Origin: an uncultured Oscillospiraceae bacterium | GTDB taxonomy: Bacteria; Bacillota; Clostridia; Oscillospirales; Oscillospiraceae | DNA: 64,000 nucleotides | Assembly: GCA_934622035.1 (NCBI GenBank) | Contig: CAKTVG010000004.1 | Coordinates: forward strand, 62,001 to 126,000 | Direction of reading: 5' to 3' | Shown here: piece by piece, positions 8,459-16,834 of the stretch | Layout: each line of letters begins with the position of its first letter | Position numbering within the stretch: the stretch's first letter is position 1 | Program-made: the position numbers and the translations under genes | The notes under the pieces: model-generated | Database searches by the model: none | What the model was told of the DNA's origin: nothing | What the model saw: only the letters and a program-made list of their open reading frames with translations

Positions 8459-9212
8459 GGCAGCGCAGCCTCCTCATCTGCGAATGAAAGCCCAGGGTTG
8501 ACAGGGCAAAAACAGCAAGCTGTACAGCGGCAAAATACGCCAGACTGCCGACATGTGCAGGAAAAGCCGGAACATACAGCTGCATCGTGGGACAGCTCCA
8601 CACAGGCAGCGGCAGCAGAAGCGTCAGCTCGTTAAGAAAATAGTATAGCAGCAGCGGCGCCGCCAGAACGACAAAGGAATTCTTTATGATTGTTGAGAGC
8701 AGCAGGGCGAGCGTTGCGAAGGTTCCACCCAGCAGGGCCGTCAGCAGCGCCTTGGTGAGAAAGTATCCTGCAACCGCACCTTGAGAGAGCAGTGTATCCC
8801 AGCCGCTGTAGCTGATGCCAGCGGCGCTATGTGCCGGGAAACGGAGATACAAATCGGCGATGAAAAGGCCTGTGTCCAGAAGAATTGCAAGCGCGCCGGA
8901 CAACAGCACGGTCAGGCATTTGGATAGGCTGTAAGCCCAAAGCGGTACGCGGCGAACAAGGCACTTGAGGTATCCGTCCTGCATATCGGCCAGATAGCTC
9001 CCGGCATAGGGAATCGCTGCGCAGAGAAAGAAGAAAATGTAAAAGCCGTACTTGTAGGTCAAACTGAAGAGGTAGGGCGCTTCCGCAGGCCATGGCTCTC
9101 TGGGAAGGTTCAAATCCAGAAGCAGAGCGAAGCCAAGTACCGCCGCAAGGAAGCGGAGTGAAAACACTGCCCGGCGGAGGTCCAGGCGCAGACAGGCGAG
9201 AAGCCGCTTCAT
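8442..9212 (-). CDS. ABC-2 type permease, open frame within a decaying locus
   Basis: 256 residues with six hydrophobic segments and the layout of ABC-2/BcrB-like permeases: a cytoplasmic start MKRLLACLRLDLRRAVFS, a large first loop, and paired helices at the C-terminus. Its start overlaps the stop of the upstream reading frame at 9209 (ATGA coupling). Its cognate ATPase (7876-8287) is truncated and the sister permease (8280-8458) is a fragment, so although this frame is intact the transporter is probably dead. Related systems with LytTR regulators often export or detoxify peptides such as bacitracin or lantibiotics; that role here is inference. Confidence 0.7.
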   Translation of the reverse strand: MKRLLACLRLDLRRAVFSLRFLAAVLGFALLLDLNLPREPWPAEAPYLFSLTYKYGFYIFFFLCAAIPYAGSYLADMQDGYLKCLVRRVPLWAYSLSKCLTVLLSGALAILLDTGLFIADLYLRFPAHSAAGISYSGWDTLLSQGAVAGYFLTKALLTALLGGTFATLALLLSTIIKNSFVVLAAPLLLYYFLNELTLLLPLPVWSCPTMQLYVPAFPAHVGSLAYFAAVQLAVFALSTLGFHSQMRRLRCHGYRS

Positions 9213-10509
9213 TCCGAGGTCTCCATGGGGATTTCGCGGAGCGTTGCGGCGTCAAGGAGAATTTCCGCTTCGCGCTCTTCGCGGTTGCCATCCGGATTGG
9301 TGTATGTATACGCAAATACCGCGCGCCATGCAGGAATGCAGCTTCCGTTCTGCGGGAAACAGCACAGCTCCAACGCGGTCAGTGTGCAGCCTTTTTCGGA
9401 ATAAATGTTAGAGGCTGTCTCATTCAGCGTATTGCACAGCGCAGCGGCAGGAGCGAGGGAAAGCAGTTCGCCCTCCGTGACTTGTACGAGAGAGTCTTGC
9501 AGATACAGCGATCCCTCCCGCCCGACATAGGCCGACAGCTCCCGGCCCTCCAGCGGCACGCCGCGGCAGCCCTGCCGGGCGGTCAGGTAATAACAGGCGT
9601 CTTCCTCCGTCCAGCGCTCCTACGCTGCGACAGTGGAGTGGTTTTTGATTGGTGAACTCCCGTCGCCCCAACGGTTTTCACGCAGGGTTCCCGCAGCGGA
9701 GCGCTCGTCCCAGAGCGTCTGGAGGGCCTGTGCCGTCAGGCTGCGGCAGCGCATATCTGTCAAGGAGACGCCATAGGCGCTCATATCGAGCTGCTTTGCA
9801 GCGGCCTCCGGTGCGGCAAAGGACAGCGCCGTTTCGCTGAGACTGTCTTCGTTTTCCGTCGGATCGAAGATTGCGTTGAGATGGTGATAGGCAAGAGAGG
9901 AATAATAGACCTCGGTGCGTGGGTCTGCTGCGCTGTCCATGGTTTCAGAAGGAAAGAGGAATCGTATAAAGGTGCTTCCCCACGGGAAAAACAGACTACC
10001 GTGCTGGGTGACGGGGTTTCATAAACGGAACGTTCCAAATCGAGCATGTCGCAGCCGCCAGTCAGATCGCGGTAAAGCGTTTCCGCATCCACGGCGAGAG
10101 GCGAAGTATGCAGGACGGGAAGATTTTGCGTTTCGGCAAGCAGGGCCTCCGCATCTTCCAAAAGCGCACCCTCCACGGAAAAGCTTGCTTCGATCGAGGT
10201 AGACGGTGCGGCCGATATCGTCTGCGGGGTTTCTGCACAGCCCGCCGTGAAAATCGCTGCAAGTGCCCTGCCAGATGCGTCCGGCAAAGCACAGCCGCCA
10301 GGCCAAAAGCCATAGTCCGCCCGCCAGCGCCAGCCGCAGCCAGAGCGGCCACTGCGGCAGGAGCGCGAGCAAATAGACGCTGCCGATGCCGCACAGTAGG
10401 AGAATTTCGTTTCTGCTCCATTTTTCCTGCCTGCGGGAGAAAAATGCAAAAATACTAGTATTCCGCAGAGGTATGCCGTTGCTGCGGACAGAATTGCAAG
10501 CTTGGTCAT
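9209..10509 (-). pseudogene. frameshifted membrane-anchored protein of LytTR/ABC locus
   Basis: A single ancestral gene can be read across frames. The start MTKLAILSAATAYLCGILVF (10509) is in one frame. A membrane pair (VYLLALLPQWPLWLRLALAG, about 10300-10390) is in a second. A stretch with SIEASFSVEGALLEDAEALL is back in the first. MDSAADPRTEVYYSSLAYHH onward is again in the second. That frame meets a TAG at 9620-9622, after which the same frame continues (ERWTEEDACYYLTARQG) to 9209. At least three indels plus one nonsense change are needed. The start overlaps the ancestral end of the LytTR gene. The protein family is not recognised; it occupies the position where a sensor or accessory component would be expected. 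Confidence 0.7.
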
Positions 10510-11210
10510 AAATGCAGCCCCATCCAACGCAGAAAACGGCGCGTCAGGTCTCCAAATTCCCGCCGGTTGCACAGCAGCGTCTCGCGCTGTCCAGCAGCGC
10601 CTGATAATTCTTCATGGACACACAGTGCGCAAGATTCAGAATATAGCACCGGTGGACGCGCAGAAAGCCCTTTGAAGCCAGCAATGCTTCCAAATCCGAA
10701 AAACGCTGGTGGGCGGTCAATTCCGTCTGCCCATGGAAGAGTGCAAGACGCCCTTGACTCTCAATGTACGATATTTCGGAAAGGGGAATCGACACGTCGT
10801 GCCCATTTATCAGCAGGGAAATCTGTTCCCGGTTCAGACGCCGTTCGGCAAGAACGGCGTCCAATGCGCTGTCCAGCGTGGCAGAAAGCTGTGATTTGAG
10901 AAGATAAGCACTGGCTTTTACCTGATAACCCATGGTCGCATAGTCCAGGAATGCCGAGACAAAGATCAAAGAGACATCCGGATTCTTTCGCCGGATTTCG
11001 GCGGCGGCGGAAACGCCGTCCTGCCGCTGCATGACCACATCCAGAAACAGAATGGAAAAACGCTGCCAATCTGCACAGAGGAGCGCCTCGGCGCTTGGAA
11101 AAACGGAAATTTGCACGTCAAGTTTTTTGCTTTGAAAATAACGTGTGATAAAGGGACTCGAGTTCGAGCGCGCAGCTGCGCTCGTCGTCGCAGATTCCGA
11201 TCTCCAGCAT
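10506..11210 (-). pseudogene. LytTR-family response regulator, frameshifted at both ends
   Basis: From the ATG at 11210 the minus strand reads MLEIGICDDERSCALELESL, a correct receiver-domain start with its acidic pair (CDDE), with GAAGG 8 bases upstream. This frame stops after about 30 residues. The rest of the receiver (phosphoacceptor in FLDVVMQRQDG) and the LytTR DNA-binding domain (ISYIESQGRLALFH, FLRVHRCYILN) continue in another frame. Near 10590 the original tail (ETLLCNRREFGDLTRRFLRW) is in a third frame, ending in TGA at 10506 overlapping the next start. Two indels are implied. Normally such regulators control neighbouring transporter genes. Confidence 0.75.
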
Positions 11211-11320
11211 GCAAAGAGCCTTCTTTCCCGCAAATATCACAATCCATTTTAGCAAAAAGGCGCGGCTGAATCAAGGGCGAGTTCCACACGACGCCGCAAA
11301 ACGTCTTTCCGGTTTTCTCT

Positions 11321-11349
11321 TGAAAATTGCGAAAAAATTGTCATTGATA
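11321..11349 (+). promoter_or_regulatory. candidate forespore (sigma-G/F) promoter for SASP gene
   Basis: TGAAAA, 15 bases, CATTGATA, resembling forespore sigma-G-type elements (TGAATA and CATACTA with about 15-bp spacing). There is no good sigma-A promoter in front of the gene. Position and gene type support it, but the match is imperfect. Confidence 0.4.
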
Positions 11350-11432
11350 TTCAAACCGGCGCGGGAAATACTACGAGCGAGGAATCAAATCAATGGATTT
11401 GACGACTCGCAATGAAAAAGGAGATGAATGAA

Positions 11433-11627
11433 ATGAAGAACACCAATCAGATCAATGTTCCCGAGGCCCGCGAGGCGATGGACAAGTTCAAGATGGAAGC
11501 CGCGAACGAAGTCGGCGTCAACCTGAAGCAGGGCTACAACGGCGACCTGACCTCCCGCGAGGCCGGCTCCGTCGGCGGCCAGATGGTCAAGAAGATGATC
11601 GAGGCCTATGAGCGCAACATGAAGTAA
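11433..11627 (+). CDS. alpha/beta-type small acid-soluble spore protein
   Basis: 64 residues. It contains the conserved family blocks: KFKMEAANEVGV near the middle, including the germination-protease cleavage region, then GYNGDLTSREAGSVGGQMVKKMI. These proteins coat forespore DNA and protect it from UV and heat, and are degraded on germination. The start at 11433 is preferred because AGGAG lies 9 bases upstream. Monocistronic, with a candidate forespore promoter and its own terminator. It is direct evidence that the organism, or its recent ancestor, forms endospores. Confidence 0.93.
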   Translation: MKNTNQINVPEAREAMDKFKMEAANEVGVNLKQGYNGDLTSREAGSVGGQMVKKMIEAYERNMK

Positions 11628-11642
11628 ACTCCCCTTGCACAA

Positions 11643-11680
11643 AAAAGCCGGATGCGGTTTTCCGTATCCGGCTTTGCGTA
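11643..11680. terminator. bidirectional terminator, SASP gene / ABC exporter
   Basis: A 14-bp stem built on AAAGCCGGAT with one mismatch or wobble and a TTTT loop. It lies between the convergent ends of the spore-protein gene and the ABC exporter. Confidence 0.7.
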
Positions 11681-11681
11681 T

Positions 11682-13460
11682 TTAAAAATCCATTGCCAGC
11701 TGCTGTGCTTCATCCTGCGAGAGCTCGCGCAGGACGCCGCCGGAAATCTGGTACACGCGGCTGCAAAGACCGATGACGGTCGGTCGATGCGTGGTGACAA
11801 TGCAGGTCTTGTTCGGGTATTCTTGAACAAGATTGCGCAGGATGCGCCGTTCCGTGGCGACGTCCAGCGCAGAGGTCGCCTCGTCCAGCAGAAGAACGGG
11901 CGCGGCGCGCAGGAGCGCACGCGCGATGGCGATACGCTGCGCCTGCCCTTCGGAGAGGCCGTGCCCATGCTCGCCGACGGAGGCATCGAGCCCGCCCGGC
12001 ATCTGCGAGACAAAATCCCAGGCGCAGGCAGCGCGGAGCGCGTGCTCCATGGCGGCGGCATCCGCGTCAGGCTTCACCATTTTCAGGTTTTCGGCGATGG
12101 TGCCGGAAATGAGGGTGTTTCCCTGAGGAACATAGGAAAAGCAGCCGCGTAGACCGGCATGCATTTGAGTTGCAGCGCCGTCACTGCTTTGCAGGAGCAC
12201 TTTGCCGGAGGAGGGGTGGATCAGTCCGAGCAGAAGCCGGATCATCGTGGTCTTACCTCCGCCGGAGGGGCCGACCAGCGCGACGATTTCTCCGGGTGCT
12301 GCCCAAAGGCTTGCATTTTGCAGAACTGGCTGCGCAGGCGTGTAGGAGAAGAATACGTCCTCCACGCGGACGGAAAGTCCTTGCGCGGCAGTTTCTTTGG
12401 AATAGATGTCATTCAGCAGGACCGGCTCTTCAGGCAGATCAAACAGCTCGCGAATGCGCCGCGCGGAGACGGAGGCACTGAGAAAGCTCGGGACGGTTTT
12501 GACCAGGGCGTTGAAGGAGCTGGTCAGCTTTGCTCCCTGTGAGAGAAACAGCGTCATGGTGCCATAGAGAATTTTCCCGGACCAGAGCAGGTAAAGACAA
12601 TAGCAGAATGCGCCCATTTGAACCGCGGTTCCCAGAATGGTCAAAAGCGCCTCCGTGCGGATGCTGAAGAGGTTGAAATCCAGGCTCGCACGGCGGAAGT
12701 CCTCCTGCCGGGTGCGCATGCCTGCGGCGTAGTGCTTTGTGATGCCGAAGCCCTTGATGGCGTCCAGATTGTGCAGCGTTTCCGTTTCATAGGCCATCAG
12801 TGTGCTGCTGATTTTGCGGACCTCCTGCTGATGCGAACGCATTTTGGCTAACAGACGCCGGGAGGTTAAGAGCAGGAAGGGCGCGCTGGCCAGCGCAAGC
12901 AGCGCCATGACCCAATCATAGTACACAAGGACCGCCAGCGTTGCAAAAAAGGAATAGGCGGATACGATCAAATCAGGTAGCCAGTGAATGGCATTGCCCG
13001 CTACAGTCCCGGCGTCGCCGGTCAGGCGGTTGAGCAGATCTCCGCTGGAGTAAGCGTTCAGAGCCTGCCAGTCGGCGGAGAGAAGGTGGTCAAAGACACC
13101 TGCCTGAATGTCGTTGTTCACGCGCAGAGAAATCTGCGTGGAAATTCTTGAGGTCAGGCTGCGCAGAAGCAGTCCAATCAGTGCGGACAGCAGCATCACC
13201 AGAATGACGAACCACAGGCGGGAGCTGTCGTAACCCGTGATGATATCGATGGTATACTTGCTTGCAACCGCTGAGACAAGGCCGAGTGTGGAGCTGAGGA
13301 CGCCGAGAATGGTATAGGCGATGACGGCGCCACGATAGCGGCGGGTATGGGACAAAATCCATTTCCAATCGCTCAGAATCTCGGAGAAGGTGCCTTCCTT
13401 CCAGCGGCGATGCAGTGTGCCGAGGGCTTCGGAGCCGAGAATTCGTTTATGTTCCTTCAT
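11682..13460 (-). CDS. ABC exporter, fused permease and ATPase
   Basis: 592 residues. A six-helix exporter domain (residues about 40-330) is followed by an ATPase with Walker A GPSGGGKTT, a Q-loop (YVPQGN), a signature LSEGQAQR (first Gly replaced by Glu), Walker B VLLLDEATSALD and H-loop TTHRP. It has no N-terminal C39 peptidase domain. It starts within the end of the ER-type signal peptidase gene (14-base overlap) with GGAG 6 bases before the ATG, so the two are translationally coupled. It ends the exopolysaccharide control operon. A peptidase plus half-transporter without its own protease domain suggests export of a processed peptide, possibly the peptide at 28376-28618. Lipid or drug export remains possible. 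Confidence 0.87.
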   Translation of the reverse strand: MKEHKRILGSEALGTLHRRWKEGTFSEILSDWKWILSHTRRYRGAVIAYTILGVLSSTLGLVSAVASKYTIDIITGYDSSRLWFVILVMLLSALIGLLLRSLTSRISTQISLRVNNDIQAGVFDHLLSADWQALNAYSSGDLLNRLTGDAGTVAGNAIHWLPDLIVSAYSFFATLAVLVYYDWVMALLALASAPFLLLTSRRLLAKMRSHQQEVRKISSTLMAYETETLHNLDAIKGFGITKHYAAGMRTRQEDFRRASLDFNLFSIRTEALLTILGTAVQMGAFCYCLYLLWSGKILYGTMTLFLSQGAKLTSSFNALVKTVPSFLSASVSARRIRELFDLPEEPVLLNDIYSKETAAQGLSVRVEDVFFSYTPAQPVLQNASLWAAPGEIVALVGPSGGGKTTMIRLLLGLIHPSSGKVLLQSSDGAATQMHAGLRGCFSYVPQGNTLISGTIAENLKMVKPDADAAAMEHALRAACAWDFVSQMPGGLDASVGEHGHGLSEGQAQRIAIARALLRAAPVLLLDEATSALDVATERRILRNLVQEYPNKTCIVTTHRPTVIGLCSRVYQISGGVLRELSQDEAQQLAMDF

Positions 13461-13965
13461 TCCTTGCTCCTTTTCTTCGAATCAGCGCACCAATGCGGCG
13501 CAGGGCAGGACGCAGCGGCAGAAGCCACAGCCAAGGCCCTGCGTAAAAGCGCCAGCAGAGAGAGCGCGGCCCGAGCCACTTGCCCTTGCGGCACACGCGC
13601 GTGACGACGGCAAAAATCTGCTCCGGCGCTATGGGCGATTCCACCTGCTGCTGCCCGTCACCCAGCATGGCATAGCTTCCGTCCGGGCAGCGGCGGTACA
13701 CGCGGTGCATCACGTATTGACCGCTTGCACGGCGGTAAAAGACCAAATCGCCGCGCTTTGGCGGCTTTGTGGGTGCGGAGAAGAGAATCTGATCTCTGCC
13801 GTGCCGCAGAAAGGGCGCCATGCTTTCGCCGGTAACGGTCAGACTGACGCTCTCTCCCTGTGCAAGAAGCTCACGAACGACGGGCATATACTGCGCAATA
13901 TCTACAATGCGCGGAAAGCGCCGGTCTCCGGCGCTATTCCTGCTTTTCATAGCGATATTTTCCAT
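13447..13965 (-). CDS. S26 signal-peptidase-like protease, ER type (SipW-like)
   Basis: 172 residues. The Ser nucleophile is in TVTGESMAPFLRHG (Ser48), followed by box-D-like KRGDLVFYRR and YVMHRVYRR, where the general base is His (His87) rather than the Lys of ordinary bacterial type I enzymes. LGDGQQQVESPI resembles box E. This Ser-His pattern is that of SipW/Sec11 proteases. There is no N-terminal membrane anchor; a hydrophobic Trp-rich segment lies near residues 138-155. The start is uncertain: 13965 or the in-frame ATG at 13950, both inside the tail of the BY-kinase gene and both with weak ribosome binding sites, so coupled translation is likely. Pairing with the exporter suggests leader removal. 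Confidence 0.8.
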   Translation of the reverse strand: MENIAMKSRNSAGDRRFPRIVDIAQYMPVVRELLAQGESVSLTVTGESMAPFLRHGRDQILFSAPTKPPKRGDLVFYRRASGQYVMHRVYRRCPDGSYAMLGDGQQQVESPIAPEQIFAVVTRVCRKGKWLGPRSLCWRFYAGPWLWLLPLRPALRRIGALIRRKGARNEGT

Positions 13966-15337
13966 AACGATAGCCGTATTCGTTGGAGGCGCCCTTCACG
14001 CCGTTGAGCACGCAGCCGGCAACGGGCGTTCCGGTCTCATTCAGAAACTGCATTGCATCGAGCACCTGCGGTACCTGCACCGCGCCGGCGCCGAGAACAT
14101 AGACAACGCAGTCCGCCGCTCTGGCGATGTTCACGCTGTCGGCCAGCAGGCCGCAGGGCGGCGTATCGAGGATGATGTAATCCGCCTGCTCACGCAGAAT
14201 GTCCAGCAGCCGCTCCAGGCGGCGCGCGTTGACCTTCCGAACATCCTGCTGCGGCTCATCGCCTGCGAGGATCCAAAGAGAATCGTGCTCGTACTCCAGA
14301 AGCAGGGAAGTGACGCTTTCCGGTGCTTTGATCGCTTCGAGCAGATCGTGTGAGGGTTCGTTGATGCCCAACGCCCACTTGACCGTGGGCTTGCGGAGGT
14401 CGGCATCGATCAAAACAACACGGGCGCCGTTGCGGCTGAGCGACTGCGCCAGATTGATGGCTACGGTCGTTTTGCCCTCGCCGGGCATGGTGCTGGTCAG
14501 CAGAATGACCTTTTTTTCGCTGCCGCCCAGCTTGCGCAGCAGCTTAACGCGCAGAGCGCGGACGCTTTCCTGGTAGGCGGCAGGAATGTGGCGATTGCTG
14601 ATGGAAAGCTGGCGGTTTTTGCGATACCTCACGGCAACTGCGGGCAGCGCAGCGAGGCACTCCTGATTCAGGCGGACATGAACGTCCTCCACGGTGCAAA
14701 CGGTTTTCCGCGCCGCGGCAATCAGGACAAGCAGCGCAAGGCCGGCGACAAGGCCGAGCAGCGCTCCCTTGATGGCGCTGTTTCTGGGGCTGAAGGCGTT
14801 ATAGGGTTCCGTGGCAAGCACAGGCTGCGTCAGCAGATTCATGCTGGTATTACCGATGACATAATCCGCGGCCTGCGGATAGATCTCCACGACCTTTTCC
14901 AATATGGTGAGCGCATCCTGCGCGCTGGAGCTGGTAACGCGGAGGGTGAAAAGATTCGTGTTCGTCACGGTGCTTGCCGTGATGGAGCCGTTGATGTAAT
15001 CCACGCCCATCGCCTGGCGCAGCTTGGCATAGAACAGGTCGGACTGGAGCAGATAGGGGAAGGTCTTGCTGAGCTGCTCCGCCGTCGCCTTGTCATAATA
15101 GCTGGTGCCGCCGGAGATGTCCGAGGTGCCGCTGGTGTTGACCTGAATGGTAAAGGTGACCTCGCTGGCGTACATCGGCGTATAGGCGCGCCAGCTGCGC
15201 AGCAGCCAGAACACGCCGAGCAGAAGGCTAAGCAGCAGCGGAATCCAGAATAACCGCCGCAGAACCGGCCAAAACTCCCGGAAAAGGCGCGAAAGATCAA
15301 TAGTATCATTCTGACGTTCAATCTTCTGTTCGTCCAT
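13934..15337 (-). CDS. Wzc/CpsCD-like fused BY-kinase, exopolysaccharide co-polymerase
   Basis: 467 residues. A Wzz-type N-terminal part with two membrane segments (about 30-50 and 190-210) flanks an extracellular domain. It is followed by a cytoplasmic tyrosine kinase domain with Walker A STMPGEGKTTVAINLA, Walker A' VLIDADLRKP and Walker B YIILDTPP. The C-terminus carries a short Tyr cluster (NEYGYRYGKYRYEKQE), the expected autophosphorylation site. Firmicutes usually split these parts into CpsC and CpsD; here they are one protein, as in Proteobacteria. GGAGG is 6 bases before the ATG. It sits in the operon with a phosphatase (17649-18392) that should reverse the phosphorylation. Confidence 0.88.
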   Translation of the reverse strand: MDEQKIERQNDTIDLSRLFREFWPVLRRLFWIPLLLSLLLGVFWLLRSWRAYTPMYASEVTFTIQVNTSGTSDISGGTSYYDKATAEQLSKTFPYLLQSDLFYAKLRQAMGVDYINGSITASTVTNTNLFTLRVTSSSAQDALTILEKVVEIYPQAADYVIGNTSMNLLTQPVLATEPYNAFSPRNSAIKGALLGLVAGLALLVLIAAARKTVCTVEDVHVRLNQECLAALPAVAVRYRKNRQLSISNRHIPAAYQESVRALRVKLLRKLGGSEKKVILLTSTMPGEGKTTVAINLAQSLSRNGARVVLIDADLRKPTVKWALGINEPSHDLLEAIKAPESVTSLLLEYEHDSLWILAGDEPQQDVRKVNARRLERLLDILREQADYIILDTPPCGLLADSVNIARAADCVVYVLGAGAVQVPQVLDAMQFLNETGTPVAGCVLNGVKGASNEYGYRYGKYRYEKQE

Positions 15338-16826
15338 TGCTATCCTCCGCTATGCTGCGCTGTTTCTTTTCCTTGCGGCCGTAGCCGTAGCCATAGCCAT
15401 AACCGTAGCCATAACCGTGACTGTAGCCGTAGCCATATCCATACCCATAGCCGTAGCCGTAACCCTTTCCCGCGCCGGGAAGGGACCAGTGGCGCACGTC
15501 GTTGAAGACGCAGCCGAGAAAATGCGCCGCGCATTGATTGAGCGCATCCACGGCATCGTTGATGCGGCGCGCGCCGACGCAGTCCTGCCGCACGACAAGC
15601 AGTGACAGATCCGCCATTTCGGCCAGCGTTTCCGCATCGGAAAACATGGACATCGGCGGCGTATCGACGACAATAAAATCAACCTTCTGACGCAGGCGGC
15701 CGAGCAGCTGATGCATTCTGCGCGAGGACAGCAGCTCCGATGCCGGGACGCCGGACTTCGCTGCGCCGGAGAATATTGCATAAAGGCCTTCTTCATCGAG
15801 CTGCATGGTTTGAAAGCGTGCCGTTCCTGCAAGCATGTCCGCAAGCTCAGGAACGTCGGTCTTGCCGAAAAGCTTATATTGCGAGGCCTTGTGCAGGTCC
15901 GCATCAATCAGAAGGACGAGCTTGCCCTGGCGGGCAAGGCCGAGAGCCAAATTCGCTGCAATGGTGGACTTTCCCTCGTTCTCCGCGACACTGGTGACAA
16001 GGACGATCTTGCCATTGCTCCGCTCTGCGGAATGGGCAACCTTGGAGGCGAGCTTTTCAACCTCCTCGGTGAAGTAGAAGCCCGCGCCGGGCATGGTGAT
16101 CAGCAGTCCGCGGTTGGCGTGGCGCAGACTGCTGCGCAGTGTTTTGTTCTTGCGTTCGTGATGGATGGTGGCGTAGAGCCGCGCATCCACGCGGTGCTTC
16201 AGTGCGGAGGCGGTCTGCACGCGGTCGGAAAGAATGAAGATTGCCAGCAGCAGCACTGTCATTGCCGCTGCGCCGATCAGAAACGCCCGTTTCGCCGCGG
16301 GACGGAGCAGCAGGGGATTCGATGCCGCAGTCGGGACGGCGGGGGAGACCAGCTCCCGCAGCACGACATTCTGGAAAACGTGCTGCGAAACGGCGTCATA
16401 ATGGTCCAGCAGAAAGCGCAGCGTCTGGAAAGCGGCGACGGGGTCGTCGTCCGTTACCTTGAGCTGTAGAATATTGGTTTCCGGAACGACGCTGGCCGTC
16501 AGCTTTCCGGTCAGCTGCTCACTGCCGGGAAGGTCTGCCGAGAGCGTGCGAAACGCCTCGCTGCCGAAAAGACCCGTAAAGGTCTCTGCAATTTCGGAGG
16601 TGGTGCTCAGATCGGAGAAGAGAGAAGAGTAGCTTGTGTTTTTGACATTGACGGCGACCGTCGCCGTGGAGGTGTATTCCGGGCGGTAGGCCGTCTGCAT
16701 CACGGCCAGCGTCAGCGACAAGGCGATCAGCCCGGCGCTGAGAATCATCGGTATCTCGCGAAGAATCCGGCGAAGCAGACACGTCAGGCTCAGATCCTCA
16801 AAAAATGTTGCTGTTTGTTCCTGCAT
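15318..16826 (-). CDS. second fused BY-kinase with Gly-Tyr repeat tail
   Basis: 502 residues with the same layout as the neighbour: membrane segments near 30-50 and 185-205, extracellular region, then a kinase domain with SVAENEGKSTIAANLA, LIDADLHKAS and IVVDTPPMSMF. The C-terminal tail has thirteen Gly-Tyr dipeptides (seven, then Ser-His, then six), followed by a basic end. The codons of the repeat vary synonymously, so the peptide pattern, not the DNA, appears conserved. The start at 16826 is chosen with GTGAGG 6 bases upstream. It overlaps the next gene by 20 bases. Tandem BY-kinases in one operon suggest hetero-oligomers or cross-phosphorylation, which is inference. Confidence 0.87.
   Translation of the reverse strand: MQEQTATFFEDLSLTCLLRRILREIPMILSAGLIALSLTLAVMQTAYRPEYTSTATVAVNVKNTSYSSLFSDLSTTSEIAETFTGLFGSEAFRTLSADLPGSEQLTGKLTASVVPETNILQLKVTDDDPVAAFQTLRFLLDHYDAVSQHVFQNVVLRELVSPAVPTAASNPLLLRPAAKRAFLIGAAAMTVLLLAIFILSDRVQTASALKHRVDARLYATIHHERKNKTLRSSLRHANRGLLITMPGAGFYFTEEVEKLASKVAHSAERSNGKIVLVTSVAENEGKSTIAANLALGLARQGKLVLLIDADLHKASQYKLFGKTDVPELADMLAGTARFQTMQLDEEGLYAIFSGAAKSGVPASELLSSRRMHQLLGRLRQKVDFIVVDTPPMSMFSDAETLAEMADLSLLVVRQDCVGARRINDAVDALNQCAAHFLGCVFNDVRHWSLPGAGKGYGYGYGYGYGYGYSHGYGYGYGYGYGYGRKEKKQRSIAEDSNGRTED
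15378..15468 (-). repeat. degenerate 6-bp repeats coding (Gly-Tyr)n
   Basis: About thirteen 6-base units of the pattern GTAGCC/ATAGCC/ATAACC on the plus strand, interrupted once by GTGACT. All encode Gly-Tyr on the minus strand apart from the interruption (Ser-His). Confidence 0.85.
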
Positions 16827-16834
16827 GTCCTGCC

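Noticed and set aside
15378..15468. Short tandem units considered as a CRISPR array
   Set aside because: The units are 6 bases without spacers and encode Gly-Tyr in frame at the end of a kinase.
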